From Chytriomyces cf. hyalinus JEL632 (Eukaryota; Chytridiomycota; Chytridiomycetes; Chytridiales; Chytriomycetaceae), in the NCBI GenBank assembly GCA_025435555.1, contig JAIWWG010000047.1, positions 186,001 through 250,000 on the forward strand: 64,000 nucleotides of DNA, read 5' to 3'. Both the position numbers and the translations under genes were made by a program. Of this stretch, positions 22,273 through 33,533 are shown one piece after another (position 1 is the stretch's first letter; each line of letters opens with the position of its first letter). Below the pieces are notes generated by a model. It made no database searches. It was not told the DNA's origin and was given only the letters and a program-made list of their open reading frames with translations.

Positions 22273-25200
22273 ATGTCTTCAGTCGCTTCAACACGGCGGA
22301 CATCCAAAATGCCCAACAGCAGAGGCGGAGGATCCGTGCCTGACAAGACGGTTGAAAAGGGCGTCATTGCGCCGCCTGAAGGTCTCCAACACCTCTGCTT
22401 TTTACAGTGGACAACTTACTCAACTTTGCCAATCCCGCACCTCGAATCCGATCACCGCGCAAAACGCCAACAACAAAAGTCGTGTTCAAAATGTCCAAGA
22501 AGATTGCGCAGCTGACAAAGGTCATTTACTATCTCAACACCAAAAACGAGGATCACAATGTCGAAATCCAAAGTTTGATTGACGCGTACGAGGACGAGCT
22601 GACTGAGGTTTTTGTTTATTCAAAACTTGGCGTTTTATGTTTAAGTGTATTGGCTGATGTGCTTGCTGCGACACATTTGCGCAATTTCTTTGAAAGACAA
22701 TCAAAGATGGGACTCTTCAAATCGAAACCATGAAAAACCAACTTCGCGACGCGCAGGAAAATTCCAAATTATGCGAAGAAACAATCGATGTGCGTACCTC
22801 GCGAATATTGGGGCAAATCACGCTCCACACCTTCGCTTTCTGAAACAACGACAACAACAACTACAGGCACATGTTCGGACGATTGATTCTCAGTTGCAAG
22901 AGCTACGGGATTGCTACCATCGAGAAGAAGAAATGAAGGAGTTAATGGAGGGCGTAAGCACGTGAGTGAAGCATTCAACCAGTCCACCAAAAAAGACATT
23001 GAAAACCCGTTTTATTTTTTGCAGCGACGCAGACCGAAAAATCCGATCCAACTTGGTAGATATGCACGAACTCACAAAATCGCAAGAGATTGTACAAGAA
23101 GAAAAAACGCAAGCTCGTTTAAACGAACTGACGCAAGCCCACGAACTCGAACTGGACCAGCTTCGCCTTGAAAATGAATCGACGGTCAAAGCATGCATGG
23201 AAGACTATAAGAGCGTGCAGGGGCTGTTGAAGGATACCGTGAATACCATGAACCGACAGGTTTTTCGCGGAGAGTTTTCGCCTTAAGTACAACAACGGTT
23301 ACTAAAGCCTCCGTTTCCTTCTCCCGCAGATGGAGGAGGAGCGGAAGCAGTTCACGTCGGAGAAGGAACGTATGGCGAAAGACCACGAGCACAAAATTGC
23401 GGAGATTGAGACTGAAAATGCGGAGAAACAACGGCAAACTCTCGAAGAACTGGAGCATGTTTGACTTCTTTCTTTCCTTGAATGTGCGTACTGTTGCTCA
23501 AGTGTCGCTGTCGCAGATTACGAAGCGGTACAAAGAAGTCGCCGAGAATTTGGAAAGCCTCCAGACCCGCTTTAAAAGGCAAGTATGGATTCCTCAACCA
23601 AAAAAAAAATCTTCTCAAATCCAGCGATTGATGGACTTGCTTTTCAGTCAGAAAATCCAGCTGGACGAAGCCACCGAAAGCTTGGAACAAAGAACCATCG
23701 AAGTCAGTGATTTGAGGTCAAAGGTCAAGGCATCCGATGAAATTATCAGCGCTATGAAGATGGTAACAGAAGCGCGTTGCTGTAATTCAATTATCCCTGC
23801 TTATAGAAAATATACCAGGATCTGGATGTAACAAGCAAAAGTCTTGAGGATACCAGTAAGAGGCCCCGCCAGTGGCACATCAGAATACCCGATTAACCCG
23901 TTGTGCAATGGTGTACAATTTGCATTTCTTCAGCCGATAAACTAAACGTCACTCAAGCCGAGCTTCAATCGAAAACCACCGAACTCGTCGCAAAGTCCAT
24001 CACTGCAAAAGAACTCAAAGAAAAACTGGACACAATCTCGGTTGAACTTGAAGCGACAGTCGCAAACTTTGAATCGGCACAATTGTTACGTATCCTCGGA
24101 TGATTTATATTTGTGTTTGACATGGCGGAAATTAACCCGTCGGTCACTTAAATCTGGTTAACAGTACCATCAATGATTTGACGCTGGCAAACTTTGAAAC
24201 AAACCGGGCGAAAGCCGATCTCGAAGTTCAAAAAGTTGAAACCGGTCAATAACTCTTTTCGTTAGAATCGAATACAAACAGCCTTTTAACCCTCCTTGCA
24301 TGCCTTTCAGAGCGGAAATTGGTGTTGAAGGAAGAAGAGATCCGACAGCTTGCTTTGGAAATGAACGAGGTGCGGTAAAAGCAAAACGGAAAAGCAAATA
24401 TGCGCATTATCACAATCATACTAACCTTCTTTTTGGTTCTTTTCATCCGCAGCGTCGCGAGCATGAACTGGAAGATCAAAAGAATGGCCTGACTGACATG
24501 TTTGAGGAAAAACTGAGTCACACCATTGATATCATGAACCAGGAAAGGACAGAAATGATTGAGAAGAAGGATGCGGTGAGATTTCTGTGTTTTTGTTGTA
24601 TTTTCCCTCCCGACTTAAACGTTCAAAAACAGGAAATGACAGAAACGCTTGAAAAACACACGAAATCAATCGAAGAATGGAATGAACGACTCGTTCAGCA
24701 AAAAGCGGCGGCAGCAGAGCAGCAGGCCTTCATGCAGGTACCAGTCCCCTTGGGAAAGCCTGCGCATTTTTGGACCCCTGAGAAAACTGCAACCACAACC
24801 AACAGGACCAACTGGATAAAATGGAAGAAGCCAAAAATCTTGTCAAAGAAAAGTACGAGTCCAGTTTGAAAGTGATTCAGGAGAAAGTAAACGAAATTCA
24901 AGGGCACTTGTCGACAATCCAGGTGGGGTGTGATATTTCATGCAAACCTCTACCTATGCCAGTTTTTTAATTCGGCTTTAAAAACTAGACCCTTCAAAAC
25001 GCGATAAAAGCCCTGGAGGCTGATAAAGCGGACCTGTTTCAAAAAATGGTCAAAATCGACGATCAGATTCGAGGAGAAATGAATGACCGATTTCGAAGAG
25101 AGAAGATGGAAATGACCCAGGCTTGGTACGGCCACATTCCGTAAATCATTCTTCACTGACGGTTGCATGGCAGGGAAACAATGCATGCGACAGAAATGCA

Positions 25201-27035
25201 AAATCTTCGAGACACGTTGACATCTCACCATCACTATGAGCTCATGGTAAAAATCATAACTGACTCTGCGCCACCAGCGTGCTGAATCTCGTCTTTAAAC
25301 AAAATTGCAGACGGCAATCGAAAAGACAGAAACAGACTACAAAGAGCAAATTACAGTTCTCAGCACTGAGCACTCAATCCGCACAGAGGAATGGGAAAAC
25401 CAAAAGATTGAACTTCAGGATAAAATGATGGGCTTTGAAATCTGCATCAAGATGCAGAGCAAGGCCATGGTTGATTTGAAAGAGGTTTGTAGCTTCTTCT
25501 CTATTCTCACGCAGCTCTCTTTTCATGCATTTTGGTTCAGGACCACACCCGTCAAATTGCCAAACTTATCGACGACCACGCGAAACTAATGGAACAAGAG
25601 CGCAAAAATTTCGAATACGAACTCACCGCAAAGGAAACTCAACTCAAAGTCGCATCCACCATCGCGCTTGGGAACTTGGAAAAGCGGCACGCCGTTATCT
25701 TGGAAGAACTTGAAGCCGAGCACAAACGTAGCATGGACGATGTCAAAAATACAAACACCAAAAATGCACTCGCTGCCAAAAAGGTGCGTTTTTTTTTTAT
25801 ACAACCCAGGGTGGACTTGCCACGAAAGACAACGTCTTCAACACACAGGACGCGGAAAACAAACTAAACGCGGAAATTGCGCGGCTTAAAGCCATCCACG
25901 ATCAAGAAATGGAAGCGCAGGAATTGGTTGCCACAGAAAACTTGGCCAAAACCATTCTTTCAATGAACATGAAGCGGATAGGAGAACTCAAAGATCTTGG
26001 CGATGCGCACCAGCTTTCAGTGGATGCTCTCAACACAAAGATACTCGAATTAAATCAGGAGATTTTACGGCAAACGGTGAGTTTTTTACTTGTTAGCGCT
26101 GTGAGCACACGATTTACAACGTCAAATCTGGCCAGAATGTGGAGGAAAATCTTTTAAAGCAAGTGGAAGGTTTGGAAGCCACCATTTCAGACTTGGAAGA
26201 CGAAATTAGACAAAAGAAACACGAAATTGCGCAACTCAAGTAATTGCCGATTGTTCTGTGATTTGTCACTGTATTTATTCCAACAACAAATGCAGGGAAA
26301 GACACGAAGAATCGCTTGAAGCGCAGTACAACGAATTGATTCGCGAACACGAAGCCAACATCGCCGGTCTCAACGAAGATCACATTCAAGAGGCTCAAAA
26401 AATGATTACAGAATTCCAACACGTTCAAGACTTTCTGAAAAAGCAAATAGCAAACCAGTTGAAACTGTGAGGCAGCGAGACTTGGGTTTTACTTTCATTT
26501 CTCTGACATTTTTATCCGCCAGGTTGGAAGAAGCTGATGTCAAATACATAAATCGTGAGCCAAGGGACGTGGATGTTGCAAAGATTGCCGAGCTTGAAGA
26601 GGATATTCGCCGAAGAAAACGAAAAGCTCACGCTCTGATGGTACGCCACAGTCATGGCGAGTAGTGCTTGGTTATCAAATTAACACCGCTTTTCATGATT
26701 TGCAGGAGGAGCTGGAGTACTGCAAACTGGAACTTTCAAATCGAGAAGCGAATTTCAACAAAATATTCAACAAAAATCCGCTTGTGGGCGTGATTCAGCC
26801 GATAGGAATGGGAAAGGTAGCGTCCTCTTTTGCGACGATTTATTTATTGTGGTTGACATGACATTGCGTTCCTTCTTTTTTGAAGGACAGGAAACCGCCG
26901 CCGAAAAAGAGCAACTCCATGTCGAAGCTACCACCTCTGCCCTTGTACTCACCGTCCATGACACCGCTCCCGCCTGCACTCCAATCTGTTCCCATCGCCA
27001 GAATGGCAACTGCAGCAAAATCCGAGTCCTTTTGA
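22273..27035 (+). CDS. FAM184-type long coiled-coil protein
   Basis: About 25 exons encode a roughly 1,050-1,100-residue coiled-coil protein. Two blocks identify it. The N-terminal MSKKIAQLTKVIYYLNTKNE matches FAM184A/B, and near the C-terminus LELSNREANFNKIFN is followed by VGVIQP, the FAM184 signature. Between them lie heptads rich in Glu/Lys/Gln. The last exon is Pro/Ser/Lys-rich and ends at TGA 27033-27035. Most introns are 45-90 nt. The first inferred intron (22382-22407) would be only 26 nt, and the intron at 23579-23647 uses a GC donor. The start at 22273 depends on that 26-nt junction. The function of FAM184 proteins is not established. Very high intron density sets this gene apart from its neighbours. 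Confidence 0.85.
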
Positions 27036-27620
27036 CCAACCACCTCAAGGGAAAAATTGGTTGAGGAAGTTTTTTATGATCAGATGCCCCGTTTTTTTTT
27101 ATGCGTGAGCAATTGTACAGTAAGAATAATAGACGCTTATGCATCGTTAAAAGGATATTAGTTGAGCCGATATTTTTGAATTCGGAAGCCCCCAAGGCTG
27201 CGCACCCTTTTGTGGGGGAAGTGCACTCCCATCTTCATTGCCTTGTCGCATCTGCAGCCCCAGTTCTCGATGCGTTTAAAACAATAGAGCCTCATTTCAC
27301 GTGATTCTATACCCCCGCTGTGAGGAAATAAGGTTTAAATATGCAGATATTATCTCTTCTCGCAACTGGCGAGTTTCAAGCTCAACCTCTCCAATAACTA
27401 CAACACCGTATAAATATGTAGCATGGAGTTTTAAGTCAGATATTTGGCGTTTTAAGCAAAGTTCATGCAGTGTTATGCGTTAAGGTTTCAAATAAGAACT
27501 TTATTCCCTGTCGTCACATCAACACATATACCAAATCCATTCGTATCATCCAGTCTCTTTTAAACAACGTGTTCTACAAAGTTCTTGTCTTCCAGTTATC
27601 CGTCAACACAGCGCAGTTCA
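27036..27620. other. Convergent intergenic region
   Basis: A 585 bp AT-rich stretch between the stop codons of the FAM184-like gene and SEC31. No open frame of note, no repeat. Confidence 0.45.
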
Positions 27621-30600
27621 TTAAAACCGACCTCCGTATGGACTCAAGGAAGCTGGTGGTGGTGGCGGCGGTAATTGCGCACCAGAAGAAGCAGATCCGT
27701 ACTGCCCATTCAAAGAAGAAGACGGTGGTGGTGGAGCGTTTGCATATCCTGCCGGCGGCGCACTGACGTATCCAGACTGTGGAGGGGCATTCCCATATCC
27801 AGAGGATCCAAGTGCGGCGTTTCCGTAACCAGGATTTGCGTACGCGTTCATTTGTCCCGATGGGTAATTTGAATTCGCCTGCGGGGGAGGACGAGGAGCT
27901 GCACCCGGTCCGTTGCTTGGAACTCCTCGAGGAGGCATCATACCCGCGCCAGCACCGCCACCGTGCGGCGCTGAAGCTGCTGTAGGTGGAGGTGGGATGG
28001 GTGTTGTCCCAGCGGGTGGTGCGCCGTGCGGGTTTCCGGGAGCCGCATGAGGGGCAGCGGATCGTGCGTTACCTCCATAAGGTGCTGCATTTGCCTTAGG
28101 TGGTGGAGGCAGTGGTGCGCTGCCCCCTCCGTACGGCATGGACGAGGCAGGCGGAGGCGGAGGCAGTACTCCTGCTGCTTTAGGAGGCGGCGCGCCGTAA
28201 GAAGGACCGGATTGCTGTCCATATGGAGATGCCAAAGTTGGTGACGCGACCGCCTGTGGTGGTGGAGGCATTCGTTGTTGCTGCTGTTGATGCTGCTGCT
28301 GCTGCTGCTGCTGGGGTAACTGTTGGGACTGCATTTTGTCAAGCTCGCTTCGTTCAAGAGTATCAATCACGCGTTTCACTCCAACAATCCAGCTGGATGT
28401 GGCAGTGAAGCGTGTTGTCATCAATTCGACTTGCAATTTATGAGCTGCCGAGTATTCTCCCGCCTGCAAGGCTGTGGAAATGGATGAAACATGCAAAACA
28501 ATTAGAGGAGGCTTGAATTTTCAGTTTGCCTGAATTCATACCTTTTACCAACATCTGCAATTTTCCAACTATATCATCTGCGACCTCCGCGTTGTTGAGT
28601 TGATCAAACAGATTAAGCACCTTCTTTTCCGTATCTTCCCATTCTCTCTTTTGTTGAGGCTAGAAAAAAGCACCATCAGCAACCGCGAACATGCAGATTC
28701 AACAAACAATACGTTGACGGTGAAGAGCCAAACGAAAATCAATACTCACGTTGATTTTCGTTGCCTTGCACATTGCCATCAAAGTGTCCAAACCAGTAAC
28801 GATGGGCATCTGCGCAGGTTTGATGTGGGCGCGGTCTCCAGAAGCTGTGTTTGTGCAAATCAAAAATAAGACGATTTATGAAAAACGTGACGCCTGCTGA
28901 TATATCTGACTCACAATGACGCTGTGGTCCAGCAGGTGTAATAGGTTGAGACGCGGTTTGTGGCGGTACAGATGAGCTGGGTGGCGGCGCTGTGACTTGC
29001 CCAGGGAAAGCGTTGTAGGTCGCGCTCTGTTGAACGGGTTGCGGTGCCGCAAATGTGTGGGTAAACGAGGTGCTCCTTATTGCGCCAGGAGGAGCTACTG
29101 GTGGGTATCCAGCAGCAGAGGGGACAGTTGGTGGGGGCCGCGCAAAAGCGGATAGGGGACCCTGAGATTGATATCCTGTATGCGCGGCAGGGGGTGGAGG
29201 TGGTTGAAATCCTGCTGAGGCAGGTGGAGGAGGAGGCAACGCTGCCTGGTACCCTGCAGTCACAGGTGGAGGAGGTGGTGGCGCTGAATCGGCACCGTAA
29301 CCTGCATGGCCGAATGAGTTTTGGGACGGGTATCCATATTGATTGTACTGGTTCCCTGGGTTCGAATAGGTTGGGCTCATTTGCGGGTATCCCGATTGGG
29401 GGGGTGGAGGTGCAAAATTTGGGCGAGCGGTTGAGGGCTGGCCATACTGGTTTCCGTTCAGTTGTTGATGCTGTTGCTGCTGAGACGGCTGATAGGCACC
29501 TCCGTAGGGTAGAGCATTATTTCCGTATTGGTTGTATCCAGACGCACTTGGATACCTTGCCGCTGACGGTGGGGCAGCACCATATCCGTAATCTTGCGCT
29601 TGTACTGGAGCTGGGGCAGGCGCTGCGGGTCTGAGTAAATCCACAACCTCAAATGGAGCTTGAGCTTGGTACACGCCCGCTGCCTCTCGCACAAGACCGC
29701 TGTTCAAAACACGGTCCCTCAACAAATCAACTGCACTTGAATCCACTTTGCCTGAATGGAAGGAAAGCGGGACGAGCTGAAGTGTCTGCCAGGCAAGAGA
29801 CACAAGCCCTTGAGATGCCGCCACTTGCGCGTACTCAACATACCGCTGATACAAAGCTTCCAGGGAGTATTGACTGGAAGGATCATGCTCGGCAGATATC
29901 TCAGGGTCCACAAACTCAATCGCCCGTCGAAACACGTGAACTTTCTCAATCAAACTCTGTAAAGCAAGCGCATGACCAGACTTTTGAGAAGTCAGGAGCG
30001 ACTTCGCGTTCTTGACCGTTGACAGAAGTTTCTCTTCCTCTGATTCGCGAAGAGCCCACAGGTGAAGGACTTGCGGTAAGTCACCAGCCACCAAGTAGCA
30101 CAACACGGCCGCAGATTTTTTTTCCTCTCGTCCCTTCCAGTCCATTGTTTTTAAACTGCTCGAAGTTGTTGGAGCCAATGCAATTGCTTCCAACCTCCTT
30201 CCCAGCTGACTAAACAGTGCCGAAAGATCCTCTGCTTTTGCGTAAGTGCAGATCAGAGCAAGCAAATCTTTCCAGTCCGCATCGCTACCAGGCCCATCTA
30301 TGTGAGCATGCTCAACCAAATCGCGCAAGTCTCCTTCCACAATGTTATGCAAAACGCGCATGTAACTTTTCTCCTTTTTGACGTGTTTGAAATACTGTTG
30401 CTGGGCAAATGACAGAAGATCCTGTCCACCGCACCCTGCAAACATGAGAGCATCCGAGTATCTGTTGGCGCCAATACAAATTCGAACGGCCGTCTCAAAT
30501 TTTCCAAGAACAAGCGCCTTCATCACAAGTGCATCCGTATCGGCGTTTTCTCCTGGAGCATTGCTGTATAATTTGAATGGAGTAGCCGGTTCGACCGGTT

Positions 30601-32564
30601 TCGTGGGTGGAATTGCGGCGGTAGCTTGCTTCGTCTGAGAAGCAATGAGTGCGAAATCGTCCACTTCTCCAGTATCTCCAATGACACCACCCTCAATCAT
30701 CTGCTGCCCGATTGTCTCATCCACAACAGCAACGGGTTCTGGTTCCGTGGACACAAGCAACTTCGCCAACAGTGCAGCCAGCTTATCCGTTGATGCAACG
30801 TCCGCCTTGTCAAATCCGAGAAATTGTAGCACCAGTTCACGAGATCCCGTCTCGAACATGACTCCCAAGAATCTCCACATGTCTCGATCCTTTTCACTCA
30901 AAACTGAACTTTCAGGGGCGGCCATAGATTGACAAAAGTCAATCCATTCTTGTACATTTGCACCGCCTGGGAGTGACGCATCGGCTCGGTGCACTCGCTG
31001 TTCTAGTTCTGAGGCCCGAGCAACAAACGCAGGCTCAGAGACCACATTCTGAATCGCCACGGTCCGCTTTACAGTTCCATCCGGCTGCCTTTTGTTGACA
31101 AAAGAAACCAACCGATTTCCAAATCCCCAAGAACATCCCACAGGTCTTTTTAGCCATTTGGGTGCGAACGGCAATGTGAACGAATGATCAGAGACGAAGC
31201 TATCTTGGTGCTGTAAATTGTCACCCAAGCTTCCAAAACCACCCCCCGTGATAAAGTCATGCGGGTCCTGCGAAAGCGCAGCTGTAGTTGTTGATGTTGG
31301 TTGGGCGTTCGCAGCTGAAGAGTCGTTCGCATGGGAGTCACCAGCTCTCGCTTGTAAGCTGTGAACACTCACAATTCCATCGAATCCAGCTATTGCGACC
31401 AGATCGGGATTTCTCGGGCACCAGTTTGCTTCAAATGTCCAATTGCTGCTGTGGTGGACGTCGCCAATCATTGTCGCTGTGGATGGATTCCATAGCACGG
31501 TTCGATTATCTTTTCCACAACTGAGGAGGAGATCGCTATCTTTGGGGCACCATGCAAGGTTCAGGATACCCTTTGAGTGACCTGTAAGCACTTTTTCTGG
31601 AGCGCGCGAGTTTCGCAGGTCCCACATAAGGATAACGGGGTTCGCATCGTCGTCACTCGCAGTCACGATTTGTGTTGGCTTATGAATTACGGTTATTGGC
31701 AAATGAAAAGGCAAAGCTCATACGCCAGAAAAATAACTAACGCTGTCCGGATTCCAGGCAATTGAGGAAATCTGCTTCCTGCCACCTGGATGTGAAAATG
31801 CGGCGATTTCGTTTCGGTTTCTGAGGTCCCAAATGACCGTGTTTCCGTTGTTACTTGCACTGGCGAGAATGTAATGGTACATCCGATTCCATGCAACTGC
31901 TGTTATATCTTCAAGTCTGTTCGATCGCGCACCAGGGCTATAGGGTTTTGCAGGGTTCGTCAAGTCCCACACAAACAGCTGAAATGGACCAATGAATATG
32001 AACCACGTAAATTGGACTGAACCAAACCACTGAAAAACGTAGTCAACTAACCTCCCCATCAGCAGCGCCTGAAGCAATAAATTTTGAGTCTACAGCGTTG
32101 AAGTCCAGACCTCGAACTGGGCCCTTGTGTTTGACGGGTTTCATGATCAACGGGTCCTTTCCAGCGACACTGTCGATGATGGTGCGCGCGTCCCATAGAC
32201 ATAGATCTCCATTCTCTAAACCACCTGCGATAATGCCCATGGGGTTCTTTGCGAAGTCGATGCCTGGACCCCATGCAATGCGGTTGAATCTGATTGAGTT
32301 GTCGTCGGATCAGACAACTGCCCAGCTGACACGTAATATCACGAGTGTCAAGAATTGATACCTGGCGGTGGAAGGCACAGAGCCAACCTTTTTGAATGCC
32401 TTGTCTGAGAGAGGGTCGAACAATTCGAGCGTGGTTGCTGTCGAGAAATCTTTGTCGAGCGCTCCGGCGACAGTGGCGACGGCAAGGAGCGGTGTCGATG
32501 TTGCGTTGGGAACCGCGGGCGACCAAGCGATTGTGCCGGTCTTTCGCTCGCGTGTGAGGTGCAT
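27621..32564 (-). CDS. SEC31: COPII outer coat protein Sec31
   Basis: Forms the outer cage of COPII vesicles with Sec13 at ER exit sites. Seven exons join in phase: 32564-32362, 32289-32052, 31978-31742, 31678-28915, 28844-28750, 28659-28542 and 28471-27621. They give ~1,501 residues. The N-terminus is a WD40 propeller (FNRIAWGPG, GLENGDLCLWDA, GPVRGLDFN, HYILASASNNGNTVIWDLRN, SDDDANPVILMWDLRN). An alpha-solenoid follows with WSWGF-like GCSWGFGNRLVSF. A long Pro/Gly/Gln/Tyr-rich linker (many PPPPP and GY units) and the conserved C-terminal helical region (LQMLVKALQAGEYSAAHKLQ, SSWIVGVKRVI) come next. Unusually, another ~180 residues of poly-Gln and Gly/Tyr/Pro-rich sequence follow this helical region. 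Confidence 0.95.
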
Positions 32565-32913
32565 GTTATTTACTTTTCTTTCTCCACTTCCTTTATATTA
32601 ATACATCGCTGATGATTGGCAGTCACTTCAACGTCATGGCTGGATGATTTTCACAGATGCTGATCAACTTACGACCCACTACAGCCTTATCACAACTCCA
32701 TTATTGCTTGTAACTCTCTACCTTGACCTGAGTACTATCTATCGTTGAAGCAATCTATCGCACTAGAGTCTGTACTGCCGATCCTACTATGTCCCTCGCA
32801 ATACATGTAATCCTGTAAAGTTGTCAGGAACTGACCTACTTTCAATGATCAAGATGTTGGTGCAGATCAATCCAGCTTTACGTGCTGCACTCTTGCCGCG
32901 TGCTCGGAGCAGT
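32565..32913. other. SEC31 upstream region
   Basis: This 349 bp stretch holds the SEC31 5' region and the 3' end region of the next minus-strand gene. No TATA box recognised. Confidence 0.4.
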
Positions 32914-33445
32914 TCATCGAAAATTGCAGGCGAAGCAAACACAGCCAGCGACGATCAACGGCTTCTGACGCATTTGGTTCCTGCAGCTTGGTGTACATCT
33001 TTTTTTGAAGGTGCTTTCATCAGCGACTGTTCAAGGGATGATGATTGAGGATAATCAAATCAAATAATTGATGAGCAGTGTGATCTTTTTGCACTCAGCT
33101 ACCCTGCAGTATTATGGTAGCCTCGATGTGCTGGACCAGTTGGTCCACGGGGATTTCCTTGCCGCACACGGTCCCTTTCATCGAATCCAAAACAAGTTCT
33201 TCGATGGGCAACTCCGATGTGGGCCTGTATATGATTTGAATCGCGAGATGTTCAATGTTTGCAATGCTCCACTTGCTCCTTGTGCAACCGAAGGTGACCA
33301 ACAGAAGAATGTTCCCGCCAAACAACCTCCCGAAAGGTTGTGGTGGACTGTCGCCGGCACAACTGCTGAATCCACTTTGACGTGCTGGTTTAATCGGGGA
33401 AATATCGTGAAGCAGCTGTAAACAAAAAGGCTTGAGAATTTTCAT
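32914..33445 (-). CDS. Small hypothetical protein
   Basis: Two exons in phase (33445-33103 and 33026-32914, intron 76 nt, GTAGCT..ACAG) give 151 residues. The central part (SIANIEHLAIQIIYRPTSE, then ELVLDSMKGTVCGKEIPVD) alternates hydrophobic and charged residues like a folded domain. The C-terminus contains several Cys (CTPSCRNQ, CVCFACNF). A frame of similar length exists on the plus strand (33068-33421), but it is poorer in secondary-structure-like patterning, so I chose the minus strand. No family recognised. Confidence 0.4.
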
Positions 33446-33533
33446 AATTCAGTTTCTTTTTGGTTTCATGCGGACCAATGCCGCCGCAAAAGCGAAGACA
33501 AACGGCAGAGAAAAGCACAAGCAGATCCGCAGT

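Noticed and set aside
28026-28408. Basic Arg/Cys/Trp-rich plus-strand frames
   Set aside because: Mirror image of the Pro/Gln-rich SEC31 tail.
33068-33421. 117-codon plus-strand frame opposite the small hypothetical minus-strand gene
   Set aside because: Less protein-like, begins in a poor context, and the minus-strand alternative splices in phase with a second exon.
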